This document shows positions 6,965-13,567 of a stretch of 15,903 nt of DNA, piece by piece. The first letter of the stretch is position 1, and each line of letters opens with the position of its first letter. A model generated the notes under the pieces. The model saw only the letters and a list, made by a program, of their open reading frames with translations, did not search any database and was not told the DNA's origin. A program made the position numbers and the translations under genes. The DNA lies in the NCBI GenBank assembly GCA_025924495.1, contig JAICIG010000155.1, positions 1 to 15,903 of the forward strand, written 5' to 3'. This stretch comes from Pirellulales bacterium (GTDB lineage Bacteria; Planctomycetota; Planctomycetia; Pirellulales; JAICIG01).

Positions 6965-7240
6965 CTACAGCCAGCCCAGCCACATCATGCCGCCGATGCC
7001 CGTCAGGACGATGCCGATGATCCAGACCGGGCAAAACCAGATATGGCCGCCGGCGTCGGGAGCGAGTAGCGGCGCGTCCTGGTCCTGATTCCTGAGCCGC
7101 AAAAAGAGATCGAAGACGATCACGCTGAGTCCGCCGACGAGTTCTGCCACGCTTGCGTTGCGGCTATAGGAATACATGCCGAACCCGGTTGCGGCGCCGA
7201 TCGCCACGGCAAAGATGACATTGTCATTATAGATGATCAA
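6965..7240 (-). CDS. Small integral membrane protein, function unknown
   Basis: The 91-residue protein has three hydrophobic segments (about residues 7-23, 32-47 and 70-90) and a short polar stretch (residues 49-66, RLRNQDQDAPLLAPDAGGH). The apparent start is a TTG at 7240 with GGGG 7 nt upstream; the next in-frame Met (residue 22) would remove the first helix. It lies 82 nt after the esterase gene on the same strand and ends just before a strong terminator, so it may close that transcript. No family is recognised. Confidence 0.6.
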   Translation of the reverse strand: MIIYNDNVIFAVAIGAATGFGMYSYSRNASVAELVGGLSVIVFDLFLRLRNQDQDAPLLAPDAGGHIWFCPVWIIGIVLTGIGGMMWLGWL

Positions 7241-7307
7241 TTTCCGGCCCCTTGCGAGAAAGATTCAAATGCTGAGAAGGAGGAAACGTCTGATCTTGGA
7301 CGAGCGG

Positions 7308-7323
7308 AGCGCGGCGCCGCGCT
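7308..7323. repeat. Perfect 16-bp palindrome at the esterase stop codon
   Basis: AGCGCGGCGCCGCGCT is fully self-complementary and overlaps the last base of the esterase stop codon. It could form a tight cruciform or hairpin in the mRNA between the esterase and the small membrane-protein gene. No T-run follows, so it is not called a terminator. Confidence 0.55.
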
Positions 7324-8090
7324 TACTCCTGCTCATTCTGCTTCAGACCCAGATTCTTGGCGTGAAAGGCGATGGCTTCCTGCACGTGCTCGTCCCAGTA
7401 AGCCCAGTTGTGGCCGCCGGGATACTCCTGGTACTCATGCATGATGCGCAGCGATTCGAGATGCTTGTGGAACGAGCGGTTCTGATCGAGCAAGACATCG
7501 TCGACGCCACAGTCGATCCGCATCGGGGGAACGCGACCATGATCGATTCGCTCAACGAGCGCGAACGGGTCTTCATCGCCCCCTTGCGGATCCTCGCCGA
7601 AGATCCGCATGAACTCGGGCGTGAGGGGCCGGTTCTTCATCGATTCTTGCCGCAGCATGCCGACGGCGCCGGAATGCGAGTTCACGCTGCCGAAGGTCTC
7701 ATGGTGCTTAAGGCCAAGTTTCACGGCGCCGTAGCCGCCCATCGAGAGCCCGCCGATCGCTCTGCCCTCGCGCTCCTTTTTCACCGGAAAGGTCCGCTCG
7801 ACCAGGCCGAGTACGTCCTTCATCAGGTCGTCTTCGTAGGCCATCCCTTCTTCGGCATTGGTGTAGAAGCCTCGGCCGCCGTCGGGCATGACGACGACGA
7901 GCGGCCAGCCTTGTACATAGCGTTCGATGCTCGTTCGCCGCATCCAGATCGTATGGTCGTCCGACAGTCCGTGCAGCAAGTAAAACGTCGCCCAAGGCCG
8001 CTTGAGGGGCGGATTGTCGGGAAACACAATGTTGAACGACGACGCTTTCTGCAGCGAGCGGCTGAAGTAATTGATCGTGGCGAAAGCCAT
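7323..8090 (-). CDS. Alpha/beta-hydrolase of the esterase D / tributyrin-esterase (EstA) type
   Basis: The 255-residue enzyme belongs to the putative esterase family (PF00756-like), which hydrolyses small carboxylic esters. Visible features are LLHG (38-41, oxyanion loop), DGGRGFYTN (70-78), the nucleophile elbow GLSMGG with Ser116, the acid region CGVDDVLLDQN with Asp198 the likely catalytic residue, and His227 in PGGHNW. These give a complete Ser-Asp-His triad. The open frame continues upstream to 8411, but that part overlaps the debranching enzyme gene and is not protein-like; the ATG at 8090 gives MAFATINYFSRSLQKASSFN, a normal family N-terminus. No export signal is seen, so it is probably cytoplasmic. 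It lies 154 nt after the debranching enzyme gene on the same strand. S-formylglutathione hydrolase is possible but less likely, since that enzyme is larger. Confidence 0.88.
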   Translation of the reverse strand: MAFATINYFSRSLQKASSFNIVFPDNPPLKRPWATFYLLHGLSDDHTIWMRRTSIERYVQGWPLVVVMPDGGRGFYTNAEEGMAYEDDLMKDVLGLVERTFPVKKEREGRAIGGLSMGGYGAVKLGLKHHETFGSVNSHSGAVGMLRQESMKNRPLTPEFMRIFGEDPQGGDEDPFALVERIDHGRVPPMRIDCGVDDVLLDQNRSFHKHLESLRIMHEYQEYPGGHNWAYWDEHVQEAIAFHAKNLGLKQNEQE

Positions 8091-8181
8091 ACGGCGAAAG
8101 ACTCCCGAGGATGACGAGGACTCTTCAAGCCTAACGGCGCCGCGGGCATTTGCAACGGGGCGGAATCGTTCGGCGGCCGGC

Positions 8182-8230
8182 GGCGCCTGACGAGCAGCAG
8201 GCGGATAGGCGCGTCGGCCTGCTGGGCGCT
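8182..8230 (-). other. Two-part hairpin between debranching enzyme and esterase genes
   Basis: An inner 8-bp stem CAGCAGGC/GCCTGCTG (8195-8202 with 8217-8224) is extended by an outer 6-bp stem GGCGCC/GGCGCT (8182-8187 with 8225-8230, one G-T pair). No T-run follows on the minus strand. It may stabilise the upstream mRNA or act as an imperfect terminator. Confidence 0.55.
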
Positions 8231-8244
8231 GACTTATAGAAATT

Positions 8245-10371
8245 TTAACGTTGCCCGTCTGCTGACGGCATGGCGCCTGGTTCGTTCTCCGCTGAACTCG
8301 CGGCTGTCTTGAGCCAACAACGCAGCACTTCGGCGACGCTCCAGGCCTGGGCCACGCAGCCGCGAGCCGAATAGGGAGCCTCGGCATCGAAGACCTCGGA
8401 AATCGTGCCAATGCAGGCTTCGCCCAAATGGGCGCGGAAGCCGACCAAAAACTCGCGGGCCGTTTCGAAATCGCCGGGATGTAGTTTGAGCCAGGCGTCT
8501 ACGAGCGGGCCGACCAGCCAGGCCCAGACGGTGCCTTGATGGTAAGCGGCGTCGCGCGAGCGCAAATCGCCATCGTAGCGCGGTTTGTAGTCGGGCTCGC
8601 CCGGCGCCAACGAGCGCAGGCCCATGGGCGTCAGCAAGCGGTTGATCACTTGTTCCAGCACGCTGCGCCAACGGCTGGGGTCGAGGACGGCATGCGGCAA
8701 GGAAATCGCAAACACCTGGTTGGGCCGCATCGAGGCGTCGTTGCCGCTTTCGCCGTCGATTACATCATATAAATAATCTCGCTCGGCGCACCAGAATTTG
8801 CGGTTGAACGAATCGCGTACGCGATCGGCCAAGCCCGCATAGCGCGCTGCAAGATCCCCCTGCTCTTCACTGCTCCAATGCTGCATCAAACGCAAGGCGT
8901 TGTACCACAGCGCGTTGATCTCGACCGCCTTCCCTCGCCTCGGCGTCACCACCCAATCGCCTACTTTGGCATCCATCCACGTCAACTGATAACCTTGTTG
9001 CCCTTGCGCGAGCAGGCCGTCTTCCGGATCGACGTGAATGCCGAAGCGCGTGCCGCGCAAATGATGCTCGACGCAGTCAGCGAGGATCGGGAAAAGTTGC
9101 TTCAGCGTCGCACGATCGTTCGTGGCCTGCAGGTATCGGTTGAGCGCATGAAAGTACCACAGCGTGGCATCGGCGGTATGATAAAGACCTTCGTGCTGTC
9201 CTTCCGGAAACAGGTTGGGAATCAGCCCGTCGCGAACATGCAGCGCAAACGACCGCAGAATGTAGCCTGCCTCGGCATGCCGTCCGGTGCACAGCGTCAG
9301 CCCTTCCAGGCTGATCATCGTGTCGCGGCCCCAATCGGTGAACCAATGGTAACCGGCGATCACGCTGCGCGCCTCGTCGCCGCCGGCGCGCAGCCGAGCG
9401 GCGTCGGCCACGCGCGTCGCGGGGGTCATAACGAACTGGTCGGCGGCCAGCACCAGTTCGGCGCCCATCGAGTCTTCGATCTTCGGACCGGCCTGAGATA
9501 ATAATCGCGAACGTCGCTCCTGCTCGGCCTTGAACGCTTCGGCGGGAGAGATGGCCTGCAGCACATCCCAAGACTCGGTGCTGGCGACGAGCGTCGCGTG
9601 GTCGCCCGTCTCCAGATCGGTTTTAAAATAGCCCGGACTCCACAGTTGTCCGTGCGCCTCGTAACCGCGATTGTATTCCATCCGATAGAAAAGCTCCCGC
9701 CACTTGCCGCCGTCCAAGACAATGGCCGAATTCGGCGCCAGCAGGCAGGCGCGCAGCGGAGGAAGCTGTGGATAACAGATCTCACAGCCATGTTCGAGCG
9801 CCGTCACGGAGAAGGCCTTGTCGAGTTTCAGCGACACGGGCGCCTCGTGCGGCCGGAAGTGAACCGAAGGGCGAACCCGCAGCCGCAGCCTGCCGGGCCC
9901 GGACAGGACGCGATAGTCCACATATACCGTGTTTTGCTGGTAGGGCAGCAACACGCGCCGTTCGATGACGAAATCGCCGACGACGTATTGCCAGACCGGC
10001 ACGCCCATCTCCAAGCGGAATTCCTGCAGGGCCAGGGCGCTTGAAACAATTAACTTGCGATCCGCCAATTGTTCCCCGGCGAGTGAAACGACCTTGCCGT
10101 CGGGTAAGCGAAACTCCTCGGCCACATGATTCAGCATGACGGTGCGGCCGAGAGGCGACGGCAGAGCTGCAATCAGCAGTCCGTGATAACGTCGTGTACA
10201 GGCGCCCGAGATCGAACCAGAGGCATAGCCTCCGAGGCCGTTGGTGACGAGCCATTCGCGCGTGAGCAGTAACTCGGGGTCGGCATGGCCCGAGCGTTCC
10301 CACGGCATCCGGTTCAAAACCGGACAGGATAAGTTGGGATCTTGGCGCAGCTCATCCATTGATTGCAGCAT
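8245..10371 (-). CDS. Glycogen debranching enzyme / amylo-alpha-1,6-glucosidase (GH133-like)
   Basis: The 708-residue protein fits the single-domain archaeal/bacterial glycogen debranching enzymes, which hydrolyse alpha-1,6 branch linkages in glycogen. The N-terminal beta domain (about residues 20-290) carries the family signatures TREWLVTNGLGGYASGSISG (37-56) and TRRYHGLL (59-66). The C-terminal (alpha/alpha)6 barrel carries WFTDWGRDTMISLEGL (343-358), TWMDAKVGDW (464-473), VEINALWYNAL (483-493), AYHQGTVWAWLVGP (609-622) and GCVAQAWSVAE (671-681). The ATG at 10371 has GAGGGAG 5 nt upstream. There is no signal peptide, so it is cytoplasmic. It is divergent from treZ across 308 bp, and both enzymes act on alpha-glucans, which suggests shared regulation. 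In other trehalose clusters the debranching step is done by TreX, and this enzyme may take that place (inference). Confidence 0.93.
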   Translation of the reverse strand: MLQSMDELRQDPNLSCPVLNRMPWERSGHADPELLLTREWLVTNGLGGYASGSISGACTRRYHGLLIAALPSPLGRTVMLNHVAEEFRLPDGKVVSLAGEQLADRKLIVSSALALQEFRLEMGVPVWQYVVGDFVIERRVLLPYQQNTVYVDYRVLSGPGRLRLRVRPSVHFRPHEAPVSLKLDKAFSVTALEHGCEICYPQLPPLRACLLAPNSAIVLDGGKWRELFYRMEYNRGYEAHGQLWSPGYFKTDLETGDHATLVASTESWDVLQAISPAEAFKAEQERRSRLLSQAGPKIEDSMGAELVLAADQFVMTPATRVADAARLRAGGDEARSVIAGYHWFTDWGRDTMISLEGLTLCTGRHAEAGYILRSFALHVRDGLIPNLFPEGQHEGLYHTADATLWYFHALNRYLQATNDRATLKQLFPILADCVEHHLRGTRFGIHVDPEDGLLAQGQQGYQLTWMDAKVGDWVVTPRRGKAVEINALWYNALRLMQHWSSEEQGDLAARYAGLADRVRDSFNRKFWCAERDYLYDVIDGESGNDASMRPNQVFAISLPHAVLDPSRWRSVLEQVINRLLTPMGLRSLAPGEPDYKPRYDGDLRSRDAAYHQGTVWAWLVGPLVDAWLKLHPGDFETAREFLVGFRAHLGEACIGTISEVFDAEAPYSARGCVAQAWSVAEVLRCWLKTAASSAENEPGAMPSADGQR

Positions 10372-10679
10372 GACAGCTCCCTCGATTGGCGATCATTCAT
10401 TGACCACTGCGGCCGCATTTCGGACGAGCGGCGGAAAGGCTTCCCCTGGTAGCGGAGTGTTTTTAGGCGAACGCGGAGCGAGTCTTGATCCGCTGTCCTC
10501 AAAAATTGAGGGTAGAGCAAATTGCGCACCTAGCGGCTCCGGGTCGCGGTAAATGACTTGGCCCAGAATTCGCACTGCACGCGGACCGGCGCTGGATCCT
10601 TGGGGCGCCAAGCCACCAAGGATCGGCGAAGCCTGCTGGTGGAACGGCGCGGCGCTCCCGGCGATAGTACGAACTATGG
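10372..10679. promoter_or_regulatory. Divergent spacer with two hairpins between debranching enzyme gene and treZ
   Basis: The spacer must carry the promoters of both divergent genes. Two inverted repeats stand out: CCTCAA/TTGAGG around AAA (10497-10511), operator-like in size, and GATCCTTGG/CCAAGGATC around a 12-nt loop holding GGCGCC (10595-10624). The second is about 55 nt upstream of treZ and could lie in its leader. An open frame on the minus strand crosses this spacer but overlaps treZ and is not protein-like. No -35/-10 pair can be named with confidence. Confidence 0.5.
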
Positions 10680-12584
10680 ATGGAAATGATGACGGCCCAT
10701 GCTGTTTGCGCCGCCAGGCGACGCTATCCTTGCGGGGCCGAAGTGCAGGACGCGGGAATCCACTTCCGCGTTTGGGCGCCTGCACGAAAGCGCGTCGAGG
10801 TGGTTTTCGAACCGCCGACCTCGAGCGCATTGGGACCCCGCGAGCTGATCCGCGAAGACCAGGGCTACTTTGCGGGCGTCGTCGAGCAAGCTCGCCCGGG
10901 GATGCGGTATCGTTTTCGACTCGATGGGCGGCAGGAACTGCTGTTTCCCGACCCCGCCTCGCGCTTTCAGCCCGATGGACCGTTTGGCCCATCGCAAATC
11001 ATCGATCCGGGCGGCTTTTCCTGGACCGACGATGACTGGCCCGGCATTTCGCTGCCGATGCAGGTTCTGTATGAGATGCATATCGGCACGTTCACCGCCG
11101 AAGGAAGCTGGAATGCGGCGCTCGAGCAATTGCCCGAGCTGGCCGCGGCTGGCATCACTGCGGTGCAGATGATGCCAGTCGCCGACTTTCCCGGACGGGA
11201 TGGGTGGGGTTACGACGGCGTCAATTTTTACGCGCCGACGCGGTTGTACGGCGAGCCCGACGACTTGCGGGCGTTTGTCAATGCCGCGCATGCGGCAGGC
11301 ATCGGCGTATTGCTCGACGTGGTCTACAACCATATTGGATTGGCGGGCAACTTTCTCGGCGAGTTCTCCGCGGACTTTGCCAGTGCGCGGCATAAAAACG
11401 ATTGGGGACAACCGATCAATTTCGATGGCCGAAACTCGGCGGCAGTGCGAGAGTTTTTTGTCGCCAACGTCCGTTATTGGATCGACGAGTTCCACTTCGA
11501 TGGATTAAGGTTCGATGCCACGCAGGCGATTCTGGACGACTCTTCGGAGCACGTGCTGCGCGTCATGCAGCGCGAAGCGCGACGAGCGGCGGGCCGCCGA
11601 ACGATCGTGTTGACAGGCGAGAACGAACCGCAGCAGGTGCGCTATTTGCAGCCCGACCAGGCAGGCGGCTTCGCTCTCGATGCACTCTATAGCGACGACT
11701 TCCATCACTCGGCGCTAGTGCGTCTCAACGGGCGTCGCGATGGATACTATCAGGATTACTTTGGCGTTCCCGAAGAATTCATCGCCCTGGCTCGTTGGGG
11801 ATTTCTCTACCAAGGGCAGTACTACTCATGGCAAAAGGCGCCGCGCGGCACGCCGACGCAGGAGCTGCCAGGCGCGGCCTTCGTGAACTGCCTGGAAAAC
11901 CACGATCAGTTGGCCAATTCTGCCGACGGTCGTCGCTCGTGGCAAATGACCAGCCCCGGACGCCACCGGGCAATGACCGCTTACTTTCTGCTCGCGCCGG
12001 GAACGCCGATGATCTTTCAGGGTCAAGAGTTCTCTTCGTCCGCTCCCTTTCTGTACTTTGCGGATCCGCCCAGCGAACACGTGGCGGGAGTGGTCAACGG
12101 CCGCAAGGAATTTCTCGGCCAGTTTCGTACCTTGGCGCTGCCGGAGATGCAGGAGCGGCTGCCTGACCCGACCGATCCCGATACGTTCGCACGCTGCAAA
12201 TTGGACTTTGCCGAGCGGTCGGTCCACGAGTCAAGCTATGCATTGCATCGCGACTTGCTGCGGTTGCGGCGCGAAGACGCGGTGTTCAGCCAGCAAGCTG
12301 CCGAGCGACTGCATGGCGTACGGCTGGGCGGCGAAGCATTTGTACTGCGCCATTTTGGCGGCGAGCGGGGCGACCGGCTGGTGGTGATCAATTTCGGTCC
12401 CGAGCTGCGGCTGGAATCCATGCCCGAACCGTTGCTCGCGCCGCCGCTGGGAGCCCGCTGGCGCTTGATCTGGTCGAGCGAAGCTGTTGCCTACGGCGGC
12501 GTCGGCGCCCTGCCCTTTCGCCCCGAGGAGAACTGGGTTATTCCCGGCGAAGCCGCAATCGTGATTGGGTCGTCGGTGGAGTGA
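10680..12584 (+). CDS. treZ: Malto-oligosyltrehalose trehalohydrolase (GH13_10)
   Basis: TreZ releases trehalose from the maltooligosyl-trehalose made by TreY, the second step of the TreY-TreZ route from glycogen. The 634-residue length is usual. An N-terminal carbohydrate-binding domain opens with GIHFRVWAPARKRVEVVFE (26-44). The GH13 barrel follows, with VLYEMHIGTFTAEGSW (129-144), region I DVVYNH (213-218), region II GLRFDATQAI with nucleophile Asp279, region III TGENE with acid/base Glu314, and region IV ENHDQ with Asp409. MHIGTFTAEG and LPGAAFVNCLENHDQ are typical of TreZ rather than of glycogen branching enzyme. Four ATGs crowd 10676-10691, three of them in frame; the first in-frame one is annotated, but 10689 (giving MTAHAVCAARRRYPCGAEV) is equally plausible. 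Divergent from the debranching enzyme gene. No treY is present in the window. Confidence 0.95.
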   Translation: MEMMTAHAVCAARRRYPCGAEVQDAGIHFRVWAPARKRVEVVFEPPTSSALGPRELIREDQGYFAGVVEQARPGMRYRFRLDGRQELLFPDPASRFQPDGPFGPSQIIDPGGFSWTDDDWPGISLPMQVLYEMHIGTFTAEGSWNAALEQLPELAAAGITAVQMMPVADFPGRDGWGYDGVNFYAPTRLYGEPDDLRAFVNAAHAAGIGVLLDVVYNHIGLAGNFLGEFSADFASARHKNDWGQPINFDGRNSAAVREFFVANVRYWIDEFHFDGLRFDATQAILDDSSEHVLRVMQREARRAAGRRTIVLTGENEPQQVRYLQPDQAGGFALDALYSDDFHHSALVRLNGRRDGYYQDYFGVPEEFIALARWGFLYQGQYYSWQKAPRGTPTQELPGAAFVNCLENHDQLANSADGRRSWQMTSPGRHRAMTAYFLLAPGTPMIFQGQEFSSSAPFLYFADPPSEHVAGVVNGRKEFLGQFRTLALPEMQERLPDPTDPDTFARCKLDFAERSVHESSYALHRDLLRLRREDAVFSQQAAERLHGVRLGGEAFVLRHFGGERGDRLVVINFGPELRLESMPEPLLAPPLGARWRLIWSSEAVAYGGVGALPFRPEENWVIPGEAAIVIGSSVE

Positions 12585-12637
12585 GCGGAAGGGGCGGAGG
12601 GATAACGGAAGCGCCGGAGGCGATTAAGAACAGACTG

Positions 12638-12665
12638 TAGACGAGCGCTGGAAGCGGCCTTATAG
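12638..12665 (+). promoter_or_regulatory. Possible promoter of the zinc-finger gene
   Basis: A -10-like TATAGT (12660-12665) follows a poor -35-like TAGACG (12638-12643) with a 16-bp spacing. Transcription from it would begin near 12672, just before the structured leader. The -35 match is weak (4 of 6), so this is tentative. Confidence 0.3.
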
Positions 12666-12680
12666 TATTGTCAGTCCATG

Positions 12681-12746
12681 CCGAGTTCGAAATGCGACCT
12701 GCCTTGCCTGCAAGGCGGGTTTTTTCTTGCGCGCATGCGAATTCGG
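12681..12746 (+). ncRNA. Structured leader of the zinc-finger gene, copy 1 (candidate cis-regulatory RNA)
   Basis: An outer stem CCGAGTTCG/CGAATTCGG (12681-12689 with 12738-12746, one G-U pair) continues into TGCG/CGCA (12693-12696 with 12732-12735) across a small internal loop. It encloses a 9-bp terminator-like hairpin with a T6 tail (12698-12725). The ribosome binding site of the gene follows 25 nt later. A second copy at 14364-14428 keeps the same structure with compensatory changes. No known riboswitch class is recognised; the regulatory role is inference. Confidence 0.6.
12698..12725 (+). terminator. Intrinsic terminator hairpin inside the zinc-finger gene leader
   Basis: CCTGCCTTG/CAAGGCGGG (one U-G pair) with loop CCTG is followed at once by six T residues. 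It lies 114 nt after treZ and 57 nt before the zinc-finger start codon. It could simply end treZ transcription. However, the same hairpin occurs in copy 2, where no plus-strand gene precedes it, which favours a role in attenuation of the downstream gene. Confidence 0.75.
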
Positions 12747-12781
12747 CTGGTTGCCGACCGCATTGTCTGAGGAGGTTAAAT

Positions 12782-13006
12782 ATGGCTTCTAAACAGCGCT
12801 GGTGTGCTCGATGCAAAGCCGAAATTCCCGCCGAACGGATGGAAGCTCTCCCCGAAGCTAGGCTCTGTGCAAAATGCAGCCAGGAAGTTGGCGGCGAATT
12901 CGAGCTGCGGTTTACCGAGGAGAACCTTGCCAAGCCGGGAAGTCTCAAGAAAAACTACGGCGGAATTGTCGTGGAGAAAAAGCGGCGACCACTCCCGCCC
13001 GAGTAG
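12782..13006 (+). CDS. Small C4 zinc-finger protein, DksA/TraR-like
   Basis: The 74-residue protein starts at an ATG at 12782 with GGAGG 6 nt upstream; the open frame extends upstream into the structured leader and that part is not coding. It carries Cys8-x2-Cys11 (WCARC) and Cys29-x2-Cys32 (LCAKC) separated by 17 residues, the C4 zinc ribbon pattern of the DksA/TraR C-terminal domain. The rest (EVGGEFELRFTEENLAKPGSLKKNYGGIVVEKKRRPLPPE) is polar and basic at the end. It lacks the long coiled coil that full-length DksA uses to enter the RNA polymerase secondary channel, so a DksA-like action is doubtful. A decayed second copy lies at 14464-14683. An 80-bp palindromic repeat follows 26 nt after the stop. 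Confidence 0.8.
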   Translation: MASKQRWCARCKAEIPAERMEALPEARLCAKCSQEVGGEFELRFTEENLAKPGSLKKNYGGIVVEKKRRPLPPE

Positions 13007-13032
13007 ACGCGCAGATGCACCGGGAGAATAGC

Positions 13033-13112
13033 GGAGAATAGCAGACACCCAGTCATTCGCCTGGTCGCGCCGTTGCCGGTGAATGGGAAAAAGGATGCGT
13101 GTCTGGGAATTC
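13033..13112. repeat. 80-bp imperfect palindrome, copy R1
   Basis: The element begins GGAGAATAGCAGACACCCAG and ends GGATGCGTGTCTGGGAATTC. Its arms hold CAGACAC (13042-13048) and GTGTCTG (13099-13105) as inverted ends, with a second inverted match inside (ATTCGCC and GGTGAAT). It repeats in the same orientation at 13471-13549, with differences mostly in the middle. Size and inverted ends recall a small non-autonomous element or REP unit. Confidence 0.75.
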
Positions 13113-13132
13113 TAGAAGCAAGAAAAGGTGTA

Positions 13133-13158
13133 AGGAACCGATGTTGGTATTGGTTCCT
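13133..13158. repeat. 10-bp-stem hairpin within a nested inverted repeat
   Basis: AGGAACCGAT pairs with ATTGGTTCCT (one G-T pair) around the loop GTTGGT. Further out, GAAGC (13115-13119) matches GCTTC (13160-13164), and GTGTCTGG (13099-13106), the end of R1, matches CCAGACAC (13164-13171). The hairpin therefore sits inside a larger interrupted palindrome of about 73 bp sharing the R1 terminal motif. Confidence 0.65.
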
Positions 13159-13202
13159 GGCTTCCAGACACCCTTTCCTCGTCCTTTTCCTTGTCTGTCA
13201 AC

Positions 13203-13294
13203 CAGCCGCGTAGCGGCGGCAGGATGTAGCCAGGGACGCGAGTCCCTGGATCCTGTCAGCCCTGAAATCCTGTCTTCCAGCCCCGCCAGGGGCG
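13203..13294 (-). repeat. Three-hairpin intergenic repeat, copy D (inverted)
   Basis: In plus-strand order: stem 3 GCCGC/GCGGC with loop GTA (13206-13218), stem 2 CCAGGGAC/GTCCCTGG with loop GCGA (13231-13250), and stem 1 GCCCC/GGGGC with loop GCCA (13281-13294). The order is the mirror image of copy A. Stem 2 and stem 1 differ from copy A at paired positions on both sides, so base pairing is kept. Confidence 0.75.
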
Positions 13295-13357
13295 AAAGAA
13301 CGCCATGCCGCCTGCCGGCCCCGCGGGACTGACGGCGAATTCCGCAACGCGAACTTT

Positions 13358-13403
13358 CCCGGGGCCTGCGCCGCCGGGCTACAGCCTGTCGTCGCTACGC
13401 GAC
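13358..13403 (+). repeat. Three-hairpin intergenic repeat, partial copy E
   Basis: A stem-2-type hairpin CCCGG/CCGGG (13358-13362 with 13374-13378) is followed by GGCTACAGCCTGTC and a stem-3 hairpin GTCGC/GCGAC with loop TAC (13391-13403). The link between the two hairpins nearly matches copy A (GGCTACAGCATGTC). Stem 3 carries a C-G to T-A pair change that keeps pairing. It faces copy D in the opposite orientation. Confidence 0.65.
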
Positions 13404-13470
13404 TAACCTTTCAACATCGCCGCGATTCCTGCGAACTGCCCGAGCGCGACAAAACGACAAAACCAGACAA

Positions 13471-13549
13471 GGAGAATTGCAGACACCCAGTCATTCGCCC
13501 GGTCCCGCAGGCACCAGCGAATGCGAAAAGGATGCGTGTCTGGGAATTC
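13471..13549. repeat. 80-bp imperfect palindrome, copy R2
   Basis: Direct repeat of 13033-13112: both arms are nearly identical (GGAGAATTGCAGACACCCAG at the left, GGATGCGTGTCTGGGAATTC at the right), while the middle differs more. It ends 18 bp before the 3' end of the minus-strand gene at 13568, as R1 begins 26 bp after the 3' end of the zinc-finger gene. Each copy therefore sits at a gene's 3' end. Confidence 0.75.
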
Positions 13550-13567
13550 GTTTCTCCCTTGAACAAC

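Larger units (their letters stand above)
13007..13567. other. Non-coding repeat nest between two genes
   Basis: This stretch lies between the zinc-finger gene and the 3' end of a minus-strand gene. It is largely made of repeats: an 80-bp palindrome, a 10-bp hairpin, an inverted and a direct copy of the three-hairpin repeat, and a second 80-bp palindrome. A short open frame at 13099-13332 runs through these repeats and is rejected as coding. There is no transposase. Confidence 0.7.

Noticed and set aside
6660..7034. N-terminal extension of the lipoprotein frame
   Set aside because: It crosses a clear minus-strand terminator and overlaps the small membrane-protein gene; the lipoprotein signal begins at 6659.
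7323..8090. S-formylglutathione hydrolase (FrmB/FghA) identity for the esterase
   Set aside because: The protein is shorter than typical members and no glutathione-dependent formaldehyde dehydrogenase gene is nearby, so only the broader esterase family is claimed.
8091..8411. N-terminal extension of the esterase frame
   Set aside because: It overlaps the 3' part of the debranching enzyme gene and gives Arg/Pro/Ala-rich shadow sequence; the family N-terminus begins at 8090.
10393..10992. Minus-strand open frame between the debranching enzyme gene and treZ
   Set aside because: It overlaps the well-supported treZ start, is rich in Arg/Ser/Pro, and shows no recognisable motif.
13099..13332. Short plus-strand open frame in the repeat nest
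   Set aside because: It lies within hairpin repeats, has no ribosome binding site, and its translation has no protein-like pattern.
13033..13549. CRISPR array
   Set aside because: Only two 80-bp palindromic repeats about 360 bp apart are present, with other repeats between; there are no regular spacers and no cas genes.
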